From Desulfosarcina sp. (GTDB taxonomy: Bacteria > Desulfobacterota > Desulfobacteria > Desulfobacterales > Desulfosarcinaceae), in assembly GCA_014237405.1 (NCBI GenBank), contig JABZFO010000076.1, positions 1-46,356 of the forward strand: 46,356 nucleotides of DNA, written 5' to 3'. The position numbers and the translations under genes are program-made. The notes beneath the pieces are model-generated. The model was not told the DNA's origin, searched no databases, and saw only the letters and a list, made by a program, of their open reading frames with translations. Shown in pieces: positions 17,954 through 25,998 of the stretch. Position 1 is the first letter of the stretch; each line of letters begins with the position of its first letter.

Positions 17954-18096
17954 TACCCATCCAGAAATGGCATCTTGCGGCCCAGCTCTGTGTTCTCGCG
18001 CTATTGAGATCCTCGACGTAGCGCTGCTACGCCTGCGGTTCCAATAACGCTGCGGCCTTGATCTGAACCACAAGCTACCATTTTTGGCCGGACACT
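17952..18096. mobile_element. 145-bp inverted-ended repeat (MITE-like), copy A
   Basis: The left end AGTACCCATCCAGAAATGG and the reverse complement of the right end (AGTGTCCGGCCAAAAATGG) match at most positions. TA dinucleotides bracket the element, as with IS630/Tc1-type target sites. The same sequence occurs at 25811-25953 with shared internal blocks (CTCTG.GTT, ATCCTCG, GGCCTTGATCT.GAAC). It has no coding capacity. It sits between the UroD-like and dapL-like genes and supplies part of the upstream stop codon. Confidence 0.75.
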
Positions 18097-18128
18097 AAGT
18101 CCTAAAACCTTTTCAAAAGCGAACTGAA

Positions 18129-19349
18129 ATGATTCGTGCCAACAAACACTTTAAAAAGCTTCAATCCTCATACCTCTTCTACAACATTGCCATGCGGGTC
18201 AACGCATTCCAGAAGGCCAACCCGACGGCGAAAATCATTCGTCTAGGGATCGGAGATGTCACCCAACCGCTTCCACCGGTGTGCATTGAAGCCTTTCACA
18301 AGGCGGCTGATGAGCAAAGCGCCCCTGAGACCTTCCGCGGCTACGGGCCCAGTGAAGGATACGCGTTCCTTCGGGAAGTGGTTGCGGGTATAGACTTCAG
18401 ATCCAGGGGTGCCAATATTGACCCCGATGAAATATTTATCTCAGACGGTTCTAAATGCGACTGCGGCAATTTTCAGGAACTGTTTTCAACTGACAGTATA
18501 GCGGCCATTCCTGACCCCGTGTATCCGGTATATCTGGACACGAACGTGATGGCCGGCAGGACAGGCGTTTATAAAGAAGGTCGTTACGAAGGGGTTGTCT
18601 ATCTGCCGTGTACGGCGGAGAACCGGTTTATTCCGAGCCTGCCCGATCAAACGGTGGATCTGATTTATCTATGTTCGCCAAACAATCCCACCGGTTCCGT
18701 TATGGACAGAGAAAATCTTAACCGGTGGGTTTCCTTCGCAAGGGAAAGCCAAGCCCTGATCCTCTTTGATGCCGCGTATGCGGATTTCATCCGCGAAGAT
18801 GATCTGCCGCGTTCTATTTTTGAAATTGAAGGTGCTCAGGAGGTGGCGGTAGAGTTCAGAAGTTTTTCAAAAATGGCTGGTTTCACGGGGACGCGGTGTG
18901 CCTACACCGTGGTTCCAAAAGCCTGTATGGCCTATGATGAGAACGGCGACGCCATATCGGTGCGAGATCTTTGGATGCGTAGGCAGACCACAAAGTTTAA
19001 CGGGGTATCCTACCCGGTGCAACGGGCGGCGGAGGCGGCATTTTCTGAAAGAGGAAGAGATCAGGTTCGCGGTTTGACGGATTACTACCTGGAGAATGCG
19101 AAAATCGTCCGCATGGCCATGGCCGAGCTTGGATTTGAAACGGCAGGTGGCGTGAATTCACCCTATATCTGGATCAACACCGGTCAGGATGATTGGTCCT
19201 TTTTTGACCGTTTACTGCAAAAAGCGTCAGTGGTGACAACCCCAGGCAGCGGGTTTGGAAACAACGGCGTCGGTTTTATCCGGATCAGCGCCTTTAACAG
19301 TCGTGAGAATGTCATAACAGCCATGGAACGTATCAGTCAGATCGCCTGA
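18129..19349 (+). CDS. dapL: LL-diaminopimelate aminotransferase family protein
   Basis: This PLP fold-type I aminotransferase converts tetrahydrodipicolinate and glutamate to LL-diaminopimelate in the DapL lysine/cell-wall route. Family blocks are clear: IIRLGIGDVTQPLPP, YGPSEGYAFLRE, IFISDGSKCDCGN, DPVYPVY, CSPNNPTGSV, the PLP lysine in SFSKMAGFTGTRCAYTVVP, and GFIRISAFNSRENV. At 406 residues it is full length. Motif agreement with DapL is high, but pairing with a dapF-like gene inside a methyltransferase cluster raises the option of a related amino-acid substrate. The preceding MITE separates it from the upstream gene. Confidence 0.85.
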   Translation: MIRANKHFKKLQSSYLFYNIAMRVNAFQKANPTAKIIRLGIGDVTQPLPPVCIEAFHKAADEQSAPETFRGYGPSEGYAFLREVVAGIDFRSRGANIDPDEIFISDGSKCDCGNFQELFSTDSIAAIPDPVYPVYLDTNVMAGRTGVYKEGRYEGVVYLPCTAENRFIPSLPDQTVDLIYLCSPNNPTGSVMDRENLNRWVSFARESQALILFDAAYADFIREDDLPRSIFEIEGAQEVAVEFRSFSKMAGFTGTRCAYTVVPKACMAYDENGDAISVRDLWMRRQTTKFNGVSYPVQRAAEAAFSERGRDQVRGLTDYYLENAKIVRMAMAELGFETAGGVNSPYIWINTGQDDWSFFDRLLQKASVVTTPGSGFGNNGVGFIRISAFNSRENVITAMERISQIA

Positions 19350-19383
19350 TTGTTTACGATGAATACAAATCTTGGAGATCGCA

Positions 19384-20799
19384 ATGATGATTAACAGAGC
19401 CATCATTAATTTTGACAAGTCCATTCTGGACCAGATTCATAACCGTTCGCTGGAGCTGCTTCAGGATTGCGGCATCCGATTTCCCAGTGAAAAAGCCCTT
19501 GAGGTGTTCAGAAGCAAAGGCTTTCGGGCGAATGGTCAAACCGTCTATTTCGAAGAAAAAGCTATTATCGATGCGCTTGGAACGGTTCCCGCACAATTTA
19601 CCATCAAGGCGCGCAACCCTGAAAAGAGCATCTGCATCGGTGGTGGTGACTACATGATGGCGCCCGGTTATGGCCCTCCGTTTATCATCGAAACCACCGG
19701 AGAAAAGAGGGATGCCACCCTTGAGGATGTCCACAAGTTCTGCAAGCTTGTCCAGACGTCTAAATGCCTGGACTTCAATAGTTCCATCGTTGTCCAGCCC
19801 AACGATGTGCCCACGGAAACCGCTCACCTGGATATACTTTTAGGAACCATTCTTCTGACTGACAAACCCCTCATGGGAAGTACATCATCAGAAGTCGCGG
19901 CCTTGGACTCATTGAGATTGGCCGAGAAAATATGGGGAAATACAAACGACCCGGTAATGATCTCACTGGTGGATTCGCTTTCTCCGCTTCAATATGCCGA
20001 TGAATCCGTCGAATCACTGATGGTATATGCCAAAGCCGGTCAACCCGTGGTTGTCCACTCCGCATGTTCGTTGGGAACAACCGGCCCGATTACGATCGCA
20101 GGGTCTCTGGTCATATCCAATGCAACGACACTGGCGGGAATCTGCCTCTCTCAACTACTAAATCCCGGCACCCCGATTGTTTATGGATTGGGGGGCAGCC
20201 CGACCGAAATGAGAACCGGGGGATATGTGAACGCCTCACCGGAGGATGCCAAACATACCGCCATCGTAACGGCTCTGGCTCGCTATTATGGTATTCCCTG
20301 CCGGAGCCAGGGAGCCTTGACGGAATCCTTTTGCCTTGACTATCAGGCGGGGATGGAATCCGCGATGATGATGACCACCGCTGCATTGTCCGGTGTCGAT
20401 GTCAGCCTGCACACCTGCGGCACGTATGGTTCCATGCTGGCGATGAGTTTTGAAAAGTTCATCGCAGATGAAGATCTTTGCGGGTCGCTCAAAAAGCTGA
20501 TCAAGCCCGTGGAGTTTTCGGAAGAGGCCTTTGCAATGGATCTGATCAAGGAACTCGGCACATCGGGAAACTACCTGATGCAAAACCACACCATGAAACG
20601 GTGTCGAACTGCATTCTTCGAACCCGTCCTGAGCACCCGGGCGATCCATATAAAATGGCAACAGATGGAACTTCGCGAAATGGACAAACGGGCAGGAAAA
20701 ATCCTGGCGGACAGGCTTTCCTCCTACGAAAAACCGGACATCGATCCAATGTTGGAACGGGATCTTGTAAGATACGTTGAACAACGAAAAGGTGTTTAA
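19384..20799 (+). CDS. MttB-family (non-pyrrolysine) methyltransferase
   Basis: The family transfers a methyl group from a methylated amine or betaine to a cognate corrinoid protein. Family blocks include RSLELLQDCGIRFPSEKAL, GYGPPFI, LLTDKPLMGSTSS, STSSEVAALDSLRLAEKIWG, GQPVVVHSACSLGTTGPIT, LNPGTPIVYGLGGSPTEMRTG and the C-terminal ALSGVDVSLHTCGTYG. The gene reads through without any internal TAG, so it is of the MtgB/MtpB/MtcB kind that lacks pyrrolysine. The substrate cannot be read from the sequence; glycine betaine, proline betaine, carnitine and similar quaternary amines are known for the family. The start at ATG 19384 has GGAG seven bases upstream. The next two genes supply its corrinoid protein and second methyltransferase. 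Confidence 0.88.
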   Translation: MMINRAIINFDKSILDQIHNRSLELLQDCGIRFPSEKALEVFRSKGFRANGQTVYFEEKAIIDALGTVPAQFTIKARNPEKSICIGGGDYMMAPGYGPPFIIETTGEKRDATLEDVHKFCKLVQTSKCLDFNSSIVVQPNDVPTETAHLDILLGTILLTDKPLMGSTSSEVAALDSLRLAEKIWGNTNDPVMISLVDSLSPLQYADESVESLMVYAKAGQPVVVHSACSLGTTGPITIAGSLVISNATTLAGICLSQLLNPGTPIVYGLGGSPTEMRTGGYVNASPEDAKHTAIVTALARYYGIPCRSQGALTESFCLDYQAGMESAMMMTTAALSGVDVSLHTCGTYGSMLAMSFEKFIADEDLCGSLKKLIKPVEFSEEAFAMDLIKELGTSGNYLMQNHTMKRCRTAFFEPVLSTRAIHIKWQQMELREMDKRAGKILADRLSSYEKPDIDPMLERDLVRYVEQRKGV

Positions 20800-20856
20800 A
20801 GGCACAACAAACAATAAAGAAAGTATTCAAAAAAGAAATCAAGAAGGAGTTTTTCA

Positions 20857-21480
20857 ATGACGGTTAAAGAAATTTTCGACGCAGTACTGGCATTTGACGA
20901 AGCAACGGTAACGGGAAAGACCCAGGCGGAACTGGACGGCGGCACGGACATCGATGCCATCTTGAACGACGGGCTGATCAGCGCCATGGACGAGGTGGGG
21001 GAACGTTTCAGCTCCGGGGAGCTGTTCGTGCCCGAGATGCTCATGGCGGCCCAGGCCATGAAAGCGGGGCTGGCGATCCTCAAACCCCACCTTTCTGCCG
21101 GCCAGAGCCAGAGCAAGGGCGTTGTTGTCATCGGCACGGTCAAGGGCGATCTGCACGACATCGGTAAGAACCTGGTCTCCATGATGATGGAAGGGGCCGG
21201 GTTCGAGGTGGTGGACCTGGGGGTGGACGTGGAAAGCGAGGCATTTGTGAAGACGGCGGCGGAAAAGAACGCCCAGGTGATCGCCCTGTCGGCGCTGCTG
21301 ACCACCACCATGCCGTCCATGGAGAGCACGGTGAAGGCGGTCAAGGAGGCGGGCATGGCGACCCGGACGATCATCGGCGGTGCGCCGGTGACCCAGGCCT
21401 TTGCCGACCAGATCGGCGCGGACGGCTACAGTGCCGACGCCCCGGGTGCGGTGAAGCTGGTGAAGGAATTAGTAGCATAA
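20857..21480 (+). CDS. Corrinoid protein (MttC/MtbC/MtgC type)
   Basis: This 207-residue methyl carrier has an N-terminal helical cap domain (to about 85, with EMLMAAQAMKAG) and a C-terminal Rossmann cobalamin-binding domain. The cobalt-ligand motif D-x-H-x-x-G is GDLHDIGKNLV, and LSALLTTTMPSME is the matching second motif. GAAGGAG sets the start. It would accept the methyl group from the MttB-like protein and give it to the following MtrH/MtgA-like enzyme. Confidence 0.94.
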   Translation: MTVKEIFDAVLAFDEATVTGKTQAELDGGTDIDAILNDGLISAMDEVGERFSSGELFVPEMLMAAQAMKAGLAILKPHLSAGQSQSKGVVVIGTVKGDLHDIGKNLVSMMMEGAGFEVVDLGVDVESEAFVKTAAEKNAQVIALSALLTTTMPSMESTVKAVKEAGMATRTIIGGAPVTQAFADQIGADGYSADAPGAVKLVKELVA

Positions 21481-21550
21481 ACCGGAACTATAGACATCAA
21501 CCATTAGATTACACTCACTCCATCTTGCAGGGCCTCCTCCTGCTACCGGG

Positions 21551-21596
21551 GCGGGTACGACCCACGGCACCTCCCCAAACATTAGGGTCGTGCCCG
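21551..21596 (+). other. Hairpin between corrinoid protein and MtrH-like genes
   Basis: CGGGTACGACCC and GGGTCGTGCCCG form a 12-bp stem (one G-U pair) with a loop of about 20 bases. No T run follows. It may affect mRNA stability or processing between the two genes. Confidence 0.5.
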
Positions 21597-21637
21597 TCTT
21601 CCTCGGAACAATGGTGTGTATATCAGGAGCTATACCC

Positions 21638-22429
21638 ATGATCATTATCGGTGAACTGATCAACGCCAGCCGCAAGGCGATCAAGGCGGCCATCGAGGCC
21701 CAAGATGCCTCGGCCATCCAGAAGGTGGCCGAGGACCAGGTCGCGGCCGGGGCGGACTACATCGACGTCAATGCCGGCATCTTCGTGGGTAAAGAGCCCG
21801 AATACCTGCGGTGGCTGGTGCAGAACGTACAAGAAGTCACCGACAAACCCTGCGCCATCGACAGCCCGGACCCGCATGCCATCGAGGCGGCGCTGTCCGT
21901 GCACCAGGGCTCGCCCATGATCAACTCCATCTCCCTGGAGAAAGAGCGTTACGAGAAGCTTTTGCCCATCGTGGCCGGCAAGGACATGAAGGTGATCGCC
22001 CTGTGCATGAGCGATGCGGGCATGCCCCAGACCGTGGCCGACCGCATGAAAATCGCCGACGAGTTGGTGGGCGGGCTACTCAAGAACAACGTATCCGTGG
22101 AGAACATCTTCGTGGACCCGCTGGTGCAGCCGTTGTCGGTGGACAAGACCTTCGGGGTGGAGTTCATCAACACCATCGAGAAGATCGTGGCCACCTTCCC
22201 GGGGATTCACACGGCCTGTGGCCTGTCCAACATCAGCTATGGTCTTCCGGCACGCAAGTTCATGAACCAGACCTTCATGACCATGGCCATCGCCAAGGGA
22301 CTGGACGGGGCGATCATCAACCCGCTGGACGGCCGCATGATGGCCACCATCATCGCCGCCGAAGCGCTGTCCGGCAGGGACAACTTCTGCATGAACTACC
22401 TCAAGGCATTTCGCGCCGGGTATTTTTGA
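21638..22429 (+). CDS. Methylcorrinoid:tetrahydrofolate methyltransferase (MtgA/AcsE/MtrH-like)
   Basis: The 263-residue protein has the pterin-binding TIM-barrel fold of MetH domain 2 and AcsE. Motifs are GELINASRKAIKAAIE near the start, GADYIDVNAG (pterin-binding Asp and Asn), INSISLE, DPLVQPLS and HTACGLSNISYGLPARK. It would move the methyl group from the corrinoid protein to tetrahydrofolate, feeding the Wood-Ljungdahl methyl branch. ATG 21638 is preferred because AGGAG lies eight bases upstream; the open frame extends further but without such a site. Confidence 0.9.
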   Translation: MIIIGELINASRKAIKAAIEAQDASAIQKVAEDQVAAGADYIDVNAGIFVGKEPEYLRWLVQNVQEVTDKPCAIDSPDPHAIEAALSVHQGSPMINSISLEKERYEKLLPIVAGKDMKVIALCMSDAGMPQTVADRMKIADELVGGLLKNNVSVENIFVDPLVQPLSVDKTFGVEFINTIEKIVATFPGIHTACGLSNISYGLPARKFMNQTFMTMAIAKGLDGAIINPLDGRMMATIIAAEALSGRDNFCMNYLKAFRAGYF

Positions 22430-22438
22430 ATAATAGAT

Positions 22439-22606
22439 TTGGAGGCGCGGAAAATCGACGTCTTCCGCGCTGAGGAAATTGAGGGCATTGCTGTGGGAAC
22501 AAATCTCGTGACGGGTAAGAAAGCCATGAGCAAGTTTGTTCTCGAAAAAAGGGGCGAAAGGGTGGCCTCCCCGAGGCCAACCGCAATCTGCCCTCCGTCC
22601 TCATGA
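22439..22606 (+). pseudogene. Short remnant, possibly of a cupin-domain protein
   Basis: A 55-codon frame reads EARKIDVFRAEEIEGIAVGTN, LVTGKKAMSKFVLEKRGERVAS, then unrelated sequence and a stop. The first part resembles the beginning of small cupins of the G..M..S...L..G..V..H type, cut off before the metal-binding histidines. It could only be a remnant. I give this low weight; it might be noise. Confidence 0.3.
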
Positions 22607-22658
22607 AAAGTGACATGGAAATCATGACAGCCCACAACACAGCAAAGAGAAAACGGCC

Positions 22659-23389
22659 ATGAAAGATTACCTCAATGAAGTTTACACCGATCTTTTGGTG
22701 GAAGAGGACGCGCAACTGTTGTGGGTTACGCTGAACCGCCCTCGGTATTCCAACGCGTTTTCTGATGAGATGATCACCGAACTCTGTCATCTGCTCCGGG
22801 AGGCTGATTGGGATAACAATATTCGCGTCATCATCATGACGGGGGCGGGCAAGACGTTTTGCGCAGGTGGTGACGTGAAGGCGATGGAAGAAAAAACCGG
22901 CATGTTCGCCGGTGATCCAGAGGGGCTGAGGCGTCGTTACACAAAGGGCATCCAGGCATGTGCGACATCCGAGTGGGATGCAGGCATTCCCGGTTTGGAG
23001 AAACCTTTGCCAAACTGGCTCTGGTGCCAGGCGACGGCGGCACCTTCTTTCTGCAAAGAGTCGTAGGTTATGCCAAAGCTATGGAGCTATCTCTCACGGG
23101 CCGGATCGTCCCAGCGGATGAAGCGCTTAGCCTGGGTCTTATGAATGACCTGGTGGAAGTGGACGCACTGAAAGAAGAAACGAAAAAGCTGGCACGTTCC
23201 ATCGCAGCCAACAGCCCTGTCGCGGTATCTATGATCAAGAAAGCCATCCGCCAGGCTCGCACAGCGGAAATCAGCGGCCATCTCGATCTGTTGGCCGCCT
23301 TCCAGGGCATCACTCAGCGAACAGAAGACCACTTCGAGGGAGTGCGAGCACTGAAAGAAAAACGTCAACCGCGCTTCAGAGGGCACTAG
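22659..23389 (+). pseudogene. Enoyl-CoA hydratase/isomerase, internal deletion and frameshift
   Basis: The first frame gives VTLNRPRYSNAFSDEMITEL and VIIMTGAGKTFCAGGDVKAM, with the first oxyanion-hole region. It stops matching after RRYTKGIQ near base 22953. From there another frame gives CDIRVGCRHSRFGETFAKLAL, PGDGGTFFLQRVVGYAKAME, LTGRIVPADEAL and the normal end. About 30 codons that usually link these parts (KPVIAAVNG.A.GAG type, the second oxyanion-hole loop) are absent, and the frame is lost. The product would be non-functional. Confidence 0.78.
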
Positions 23390-23541
23390 TCCCAGAAGTG
23401 GCGGAGGACCACGCAGCGCAGCCGGCAAGCCTCCACGAGAGCCTAAAACTCCCTGACATACAGAGCAGTGCACCGATAGTCTCCATATTTTTACCATAAC
23501 TCTAACTTAAAATCTGGATCAGGTTTGGGGGGTGCGAACCC

Positions 23542-24723
23542 TTACTTCGATGACCTGATATCTAACCGCGGTGCTTTCAAAATTCGTCGGATATTTTCTT
23601 TTAGATCTATCTGGTCAGGGTTTTCCGGACTCTGCGCCATGAGTTTTGCAAAAAGATCGTCCTGTTCTATAGGATGCGTGTATTCCGCCGGCGTTCCATC
23701 TTTCAATTGGACATGAGCGGCCCATGGAACAAAATAGTTCATTACTGGCAATTCTTCATTTTCAGAAATATCAATATTCAAACCGGCAATGTAGAGCAGG
23801 CTTCTCTCCTTATAGCAATCGCTTCTTCTGATTGATTCAACAACTCTGGCAAATTCGAGTTGGATATTTGTCTTGGCGGCACGCAGGGGGGGGAATTTCG
23901 CACTGACAATATCAGGCATAAATTCAATGAGGTTCCTTTCCAATAGAATAGAATCATCGGTTTCGTGAAAATCCTCTCTAAAGAAAAAAAGATCGGCCGT
24001 TAACAGGTTCCCGATGCTTTGCCCCCCACCCGATAGCCATGTATAAGCGAGATCGTCAAGACGTCGCTTAAAAGGTTCGGAGACTTTATACGTCTGGGTC
24101 GTACTGGCTGAAGTAAAGGGACGAATTACCCCCATACTGTCTTCGGCAACAATCTTGTTAAGACGAAGGACAAGCCCCTGCGCAACAGGGTTGGATACAA
24201 AATCAATGAATGAATTCTTCACGGTGATCAAGCAATGACCATTGTCATCTTTACGGAGAAAGATGCGATCTCGGGCAAAAAGATATTGATCCAGATACGG
24301 TGTAATAACATGGATCAGTTTCCCACAGGAGTCGGACAGACACCGGCCCGTCATCTGGGGGCGTTTATACATCCCATATGCCCCTGAATTCGGATCATAC
24401 CCGACATGACTGGCTTGCAGAATCATAAGGTCTTCACCATGCTGGGAGTGAGGTCCATGCCGGTCAACGGCTACAATACCTCCGACTCTTCCGTGATTAA
24501 AAGGGAAGGTGCCAAAATGTTTGGTAAGCAAAATGATCGGTAAGCCCTGGTTTTCATCTGAACAGAATGCTCTGGAGGGCATGATAAGCCCTTTGCGAAA
24601 ACCAAGTTCCTTGCAAAGGTTATAAAGCCTTGCGACAAATTCCGGATATGGGATAGCCAACCCATCAACCTTAAATGGCGCGACTTCCCTGATAACATTT
24701 GCATCTCGGTATTTGTTAAGCAT
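23542..24723 (-). CDS. LCIB/C-type (theta-like) carbonic anhydrase homologue
   Basis: The 393-residue protein shares the order of motifs found in the algal LCIB/LCIC family. These are CSDE (Cys 54; algal form CRDE), F...HGRVGGIVA (algal HGLGG), SHVGYD..SGAYG..KRP (His 106; algal PHIAID..G.VG..SRP), then SDSCGKLI (Cys 133; algal SAACGALI), and a late block LLYIAGLNIDI...NYFVPW. In active members two cysteines and the histidine bind zinc for CO2/bicarbonate interconversion. Alternative Zn-protein functions are possible because the overall match is from memory only. It has AGAGGTG upstream of its start and no obvious operon partner. Confidence 0.6.
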   Translation of the reverse strand: MLNKYRDANVIREVAPFKVDGLAIPYPEFVARLYNLCKELGFRKGLIMPSRAFCSDENQGLPIILLTKHFGTFPFNHGRVGGIVAVDRHGPHSQHGEDLMILQASHVGYDPNSGAYGMYKRPQMTGRCLSDSCGKLIHVITPYLDQYLFARDRIFLRKDDNGHCLITVKNSFIDFVSNPVAQGLVLRLNKIVAEDSMGVIRPFTSASTTQTYKVSEPFKRRLDDLAYTWLSGGGQSIGNLLTADLFFFREDFHETDDSILLERNLIEFMPDIVSAKFPPLRAAKTNIQLEFARVVESIRRSDCYKERSLLYIAGLNIDISENEELPVMNYFVPWAAHVQLKDGTPAEYTHPIEQDDLFAKLMAQSPENPDQIDLKENIRRILKAPRLDIRSSK

Positions 24724-24836
24724 ATCGTCTTACACCTCTTGACTGGTCTTTGTTCGGAAATGAGGTTTTTTATTTATTTCCGAGGCCCTAAGTATAAGAA
24801 TCGAATTCCTATCACCAAAGCGGGATCAACTAATAT

Positions 24837-25133
24837 TTACAGATGCCCAAGTCTTGATATCCTCTTCTTTAGAATTTTATAAATGGTATCCCTTCGGCCA
24901 ACACAGATTACATATACGGTTATGTCGTTATCTTCAGCCTCATATACAAGGCGATAGCCGACAGAACGCAATTTTATTTTATAATAGTTTTTGTATCCTC
25001 TTATCCTGGCAGAATCGATATGTGGCGCTTCAAGTCTACGTTGCAATTGTTTTTTAAATTGAGATTTGATCTCCGAGGATAGCTTACACCACTCCTTCCA
25101 GGCGCTGGGCAGAAATTTCAGTTTATAACTCAT
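24837..25133 (-). CDS. RelE/ParE-family toxin
   Basis: The 98-residue protein starts MSYKLKFLPSAWKEW and contains L..RIRGYKNYYKIKLRSVGYRLVY and V.VICVGRRDTIYK, the usual pattern of RelE-type mRNA interferases with the basic and aromatic residues of the active face. The start overlaps the end of the antitoxin gene by 11 bases, the usual antitoxin-toxin arrangement. The region is more AT-rich than its surroundings, which fits acquisition. Confidence 0.88.
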   Translation of the reverse strand: MSYKLKFLPSAWKEWCKLSSEIKSQFKKQLQRRLEAPHIDSARIRGYKNYYKIKLRSVGYRLVYEAEDNDITVYVICVGRRDTIYKILKKRISRLGHL

Positions 25134-25290
25134 CGATGCCGACCTCAACGGCACCTTCCTTTTCGCCTTTACGCATCTCGATGATACGGCCAAGCTCGAT
25201 ATCCTCTGCCAGACTATCAATGAGAGCTTGAGGGTTTCGTTTCATATCGCTGATACTGGCCGTCAAGTCGGCATGGATTTTAATAAGCAT
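25123..25290 (-). CDS. RelB/YefM-type antitoxin, apparently shortened
   Basis: From ATG 25290 the 55-residue product reads MLIKIHADLTASISDMKRN, PQALIDSLAE and then DIELGRIIEMRKGEKEG. Relatives of this type carry about 25-30 more residues between these parts (the GEP.AILN..P..Y.V segment that forms the Phd/YefM sheet), which are missing near base 25203 without loss of frame. The DNA-binding start and toxin-binding tail remain. Whether it still neutralises the toxin is uncertain. Confidence 0.7.
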   Translation of the reverse strand: MLIKIHADLTASISDMKRNPQALIDSLAEDIELGRIIEMRKGEKEGAVEVGIDEL

Positions 25291-25725
25291 ATTAATCAAT
25301 CCCCTTAAAGGTATAATATATAGTGTCATTAATAGTGCTACTAATGGAGCTTGTCAAGCGGTTTGTATGAATCATACAAGGCAGGCTCGGAGGACAGCGC
25401 CGCTATTAAAACTGACAATCTACAATTCACGAACGCATTGTTTTCCATCTCAATAACTGTTCGAAAATCTAACACTGTTCGAAAGTATGGCAACACTTGG
25501 AATTCTTTTAGAACAGGCCATCCAATTAAATCCAAGCAGAGACCGTTCGAAATTCGAACACTTGAAAGCGTTTCTTTAACTCTGCCCATCTTTTCGGTGT
25601 GATTTTAACAATCTACTCAATTATGGATTCCACGCCTTTAATACATTGATATTATAGTTATTATTGATTTTCATAATATTTAGAGAAAGCTGATTATACC
25701 CGATACAACGAATTTATGGTCAGTG

Positions 25726-25741
25726 TGGTATGCAGTTTGCT
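25726..25741 (+). promoter_or_regulatory. Sigma-54 (-24/-12) promoter for the aco/lip locus
   Basis: TGGTATGCAGTTTGCT fits the consensus TGGYRYR-N4-TTGCW, with GG and GC separated by exactly ten bases. It lies about 258 bases upstream of acoC, with a MITE in between. The AcoR-type sigma-54 activator encoded at the end of the same locus makes this biologically sensible. The surrounding gap (25330-25998) holds no supportable gene. It does contain three GTTCGAA sites (about 25459, 25476, and a palindrome at 25545-25559) of unknown meaning. Confidence 0.65.
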
Positions 25742-25810
25742 CATTTTTTCTCAAGATAGAGCGTAACGCATACACGATGCTGTGAATGGTATCAGAAGGA
25801 GTGGATAAAT

Positions 25811-25953
25811 AGTGCCCATCCAGAAACGGTCTTTTCGTCCAATCTCTGCGTTATGCTCAAAATTTTATCCTCGGAATATCAATTATATGCCTGTGGTAAA
25901 ATTTTTCGCAGGCCTTGATCTTGAACGAAAATCCTCGTTTCTGGACGGACACT
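25811..25953. mobile_element. 143-bp inverted-ended repeat (MITE-like), copy B
   Basis: The ends AGTGCCCATCCAGAAACG and the reverse complement of CGTTTCTGGACGGACACT are nearly identical. Internal blocks match copy A at 17952-18096. It is non-coding and lies between the sigma-54 promoter and the acoC ribosome site, so it is part of the acoC leader transcript and could fold into a long stem. Confidence 0.75.
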
Positions 25954-25998
25954 GATAGGTCATGTTTTATTCTATGCAATTGAAAGGAGGGCCGCAGA

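Noticed and set aside
19384..20799. Possible pyrrolysine-containing MttB
   Set aside because: The gene has no in-frame TAG from start to stop, so it belongs to the non-pyrrolysine branch.
22953..23066. Selenocysteine or programmed frameshift explaining the enoyl-CoA hydratase break
   Set aside because: The break lacks an in-frame TGA at a cysteine position and a block of the protein is missing, so a deletion explains it better.
25351..25602. Open frame of 83 codons in the acoC upstream gap
   Set aside because: No ribosome site, low-complexity composition and no family resemblance. The region is better explained as regulatory or decayed DNA.
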